The notes beneath the pieces were generated by a model. That model was given only the letters and a program-made list of their open reading frames with translations. It was not told where the DNA came from and searched no databases. A DNA stretch of 6,583 nucleotides from Clostridium sp. UBA6758 (lineage in GTDB: Bacteria; Bacillota; Clostridia; Clostridiales; Clostridiaceae): the NCBI GenBank assembly GCA_002453475.1, contig DKGY01000094.1:121409-127991 (forward strand). Direction: 5' to 3'. The translations under genes were made by a program, and so were the position numbers. Below are positions 5,946 to 6,583 of the stretch, piece after piece. The stretch's first letter is position 1; every line of letters starts with the position of its first letter.

Positions 5946-6583
5946 ATGAAGAAAGAACATAGTGAGTTATTTAAATTACTTATCAATGCCTACTATAATG
6001 ATAAATTAGATAAAGTTATTGAGGAAATATTAAAGGATAGCTCTGTTGATAAAGAAACCTTAGCTGCAGAAATTTCTTCTCTATGTGGAGTGAATCTGTC
6101 CTTTACTAATAATTACATAGAAGATCTGAAACATGCCATAAATAATTATGAGTCAGATCACAAAATTGTAAATAAAATTAAACTATGTAAAATGGAATGT
6201 AAGGTAGATTGTAATGAAAAGACAAGATGTCAAGAAAGTTGTCCCTTTGATGCTATTTTGTATGATGAAAAAACTAAGAGTACCTATATAGATAGTGAGA
6301 AATGTACAGATTGCGGTTTCTGCGTAGAAGGATGTCCAACCGGAAGTATTCTAGATACTGTAGAATTTATGCCACTGGCTAAACTACTAAAGGAAAATAC
6401 TCCTGTAGTTGCAGCTGTTGCCCCTGCTATAATGGGTCAATTTGGAGATAGTACCATTGAACAGCTTAGAACTGCTTTTAAATCTCTAGGCTTTACTGAT
6501 ATGGTTGAAGTGGCATTTTTTGCAGATATGCTTACACTTAAAGAAACCATAGAATTTGATGCTCATGTTAAAACTAGTTCAGA
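5946..6583 (+). CDS. [FeFe]-hydrogenase-like iron-sulfur protein, 3'-truncated by window edge
   Basis: An open frame of 212 codons runs off the window. Residues 1-80 are helical, with no motif I recognise. Residues 81-99 carry five cysteines spaced C-x3-C-x3-C-x5-C-x3-CP (81, 85, 89, 95, 99). Residues 120-131 hold a canonical ferredoxin-type [4Fe-4S] motif, Cys120, Cys123, Cys126, Cys130-Pro. From about 152 (TPVVAAVAPAIMGQFGD, then EQLRTAFKSLGFTDMVEVAFFADM) the chain matches the start of the iron-only hydrogenase large-subunit C-terminal domain, which binds the H-cluster. The diagnostic H-cluster cysteine motifs (TSCCPxW and the later ones) lie beyond the window, so catalytic competence cannot be judged. 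The ATG at 5946 is the first in frame after a TAA at 5919; its ribosome site is weak (GGATGTG, 5934-5940). Probably a cytoplasmic electron-transfer, H2-sensing or hydrogenase-related protein rather than the main HydA; the exact subgroup is uncertain. Confidence 0.85.
   Translation, partial: MKKEHSELFKLLINAYYNDKLDKVIEEILKDSSVDKETLAAEISSLCGVNLSFTNNYIEDLKHAINNYESDHKIVNKIKLCKMECKVDCNEKTRCQESCPFDAILYDEKTKSTYIDSEKCTDCGFCVEGCPTGSILDTVEFMPLAKLLKENTPVVAAVAPAIMGQFGDSTIEQLRTAFKSLGFTDMVEVAFFADMLTLKETIEFDAHVKTSS

Overview
The window reads as chromosomal DNA from a low-G+C anaerobic Firmicute, most likely Clostridium sensu lato. It is strongly AT-rich, uses strong AGGAGG-type ribosome binding sites, and carries a pyrophosphate-type phosphofructokinase, a short Bacillus/Clostridium-type NagB and an [FeFe]-hydrogenase-like iron-sulfur protein. 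I cannot name the species. I see no insertion sequence, phage gene, tRNA, rRNA, CRISPR array or other sign of a mobile island.

Layout from left to right. Bases 1-1195 (+) hold a 5'-truncated 6-phosphofructokinase whose two diagnostic residues (Asp in GGND, Lys in PKTIDND) mark it as PPi-dependent. A strong hairpin at 1233-1265 separates it from the convergent nagB (1272-2015, -), glucosamine-6-phosphate deaminase. nagB has its own likely extended -10 promoter, and a palindrome overlaps it. A 370-base gene-free stretch (2016-2385) follows, then an isolated type IV prepilin gene (2386-2799, -) with a GTG start and a leader containing overlapping, mutually exclusive inverted repeats. A clear Rho-independent terminator (2935-2976) ends the next gene, a 692-residue cytoplasmic TPR-repeat protein of unknown role (2988-5066, -).

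From a 194-base divergent intergenic region with two perfect inverted repeats, msrA (5261-5821, +, peptide methionine sulfoxide reductase A) reads to the right. It is followed by the 5' part of an [FeFe]-hydrogenase-like protein (5946 to window end, +) with a canonical [4Fe-4S] motif, an unusual upstream Cys cluster and the first ~60 residues of an H-cluster-type domain.

The genes do not form one pathway. PFK (glycolysis) and NagB (amino-sugar catabolism feeding fructose-6-P) both act around fructose-6-phosphate but are convergently transcribed. MsrA (repair of oxidised methionine) and the hydrogenase-like Fe-S protein lie in tandem without a visible terminator between them. The pilin and the TPR protein are same-strand neighbours separated by a terminator. 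I did not find a convincing new defence or mobile system. The parts most worth a second look are the hydrogenase-like protein, the orphan pilin with its leader, and the TPR protein with its divergent control region.
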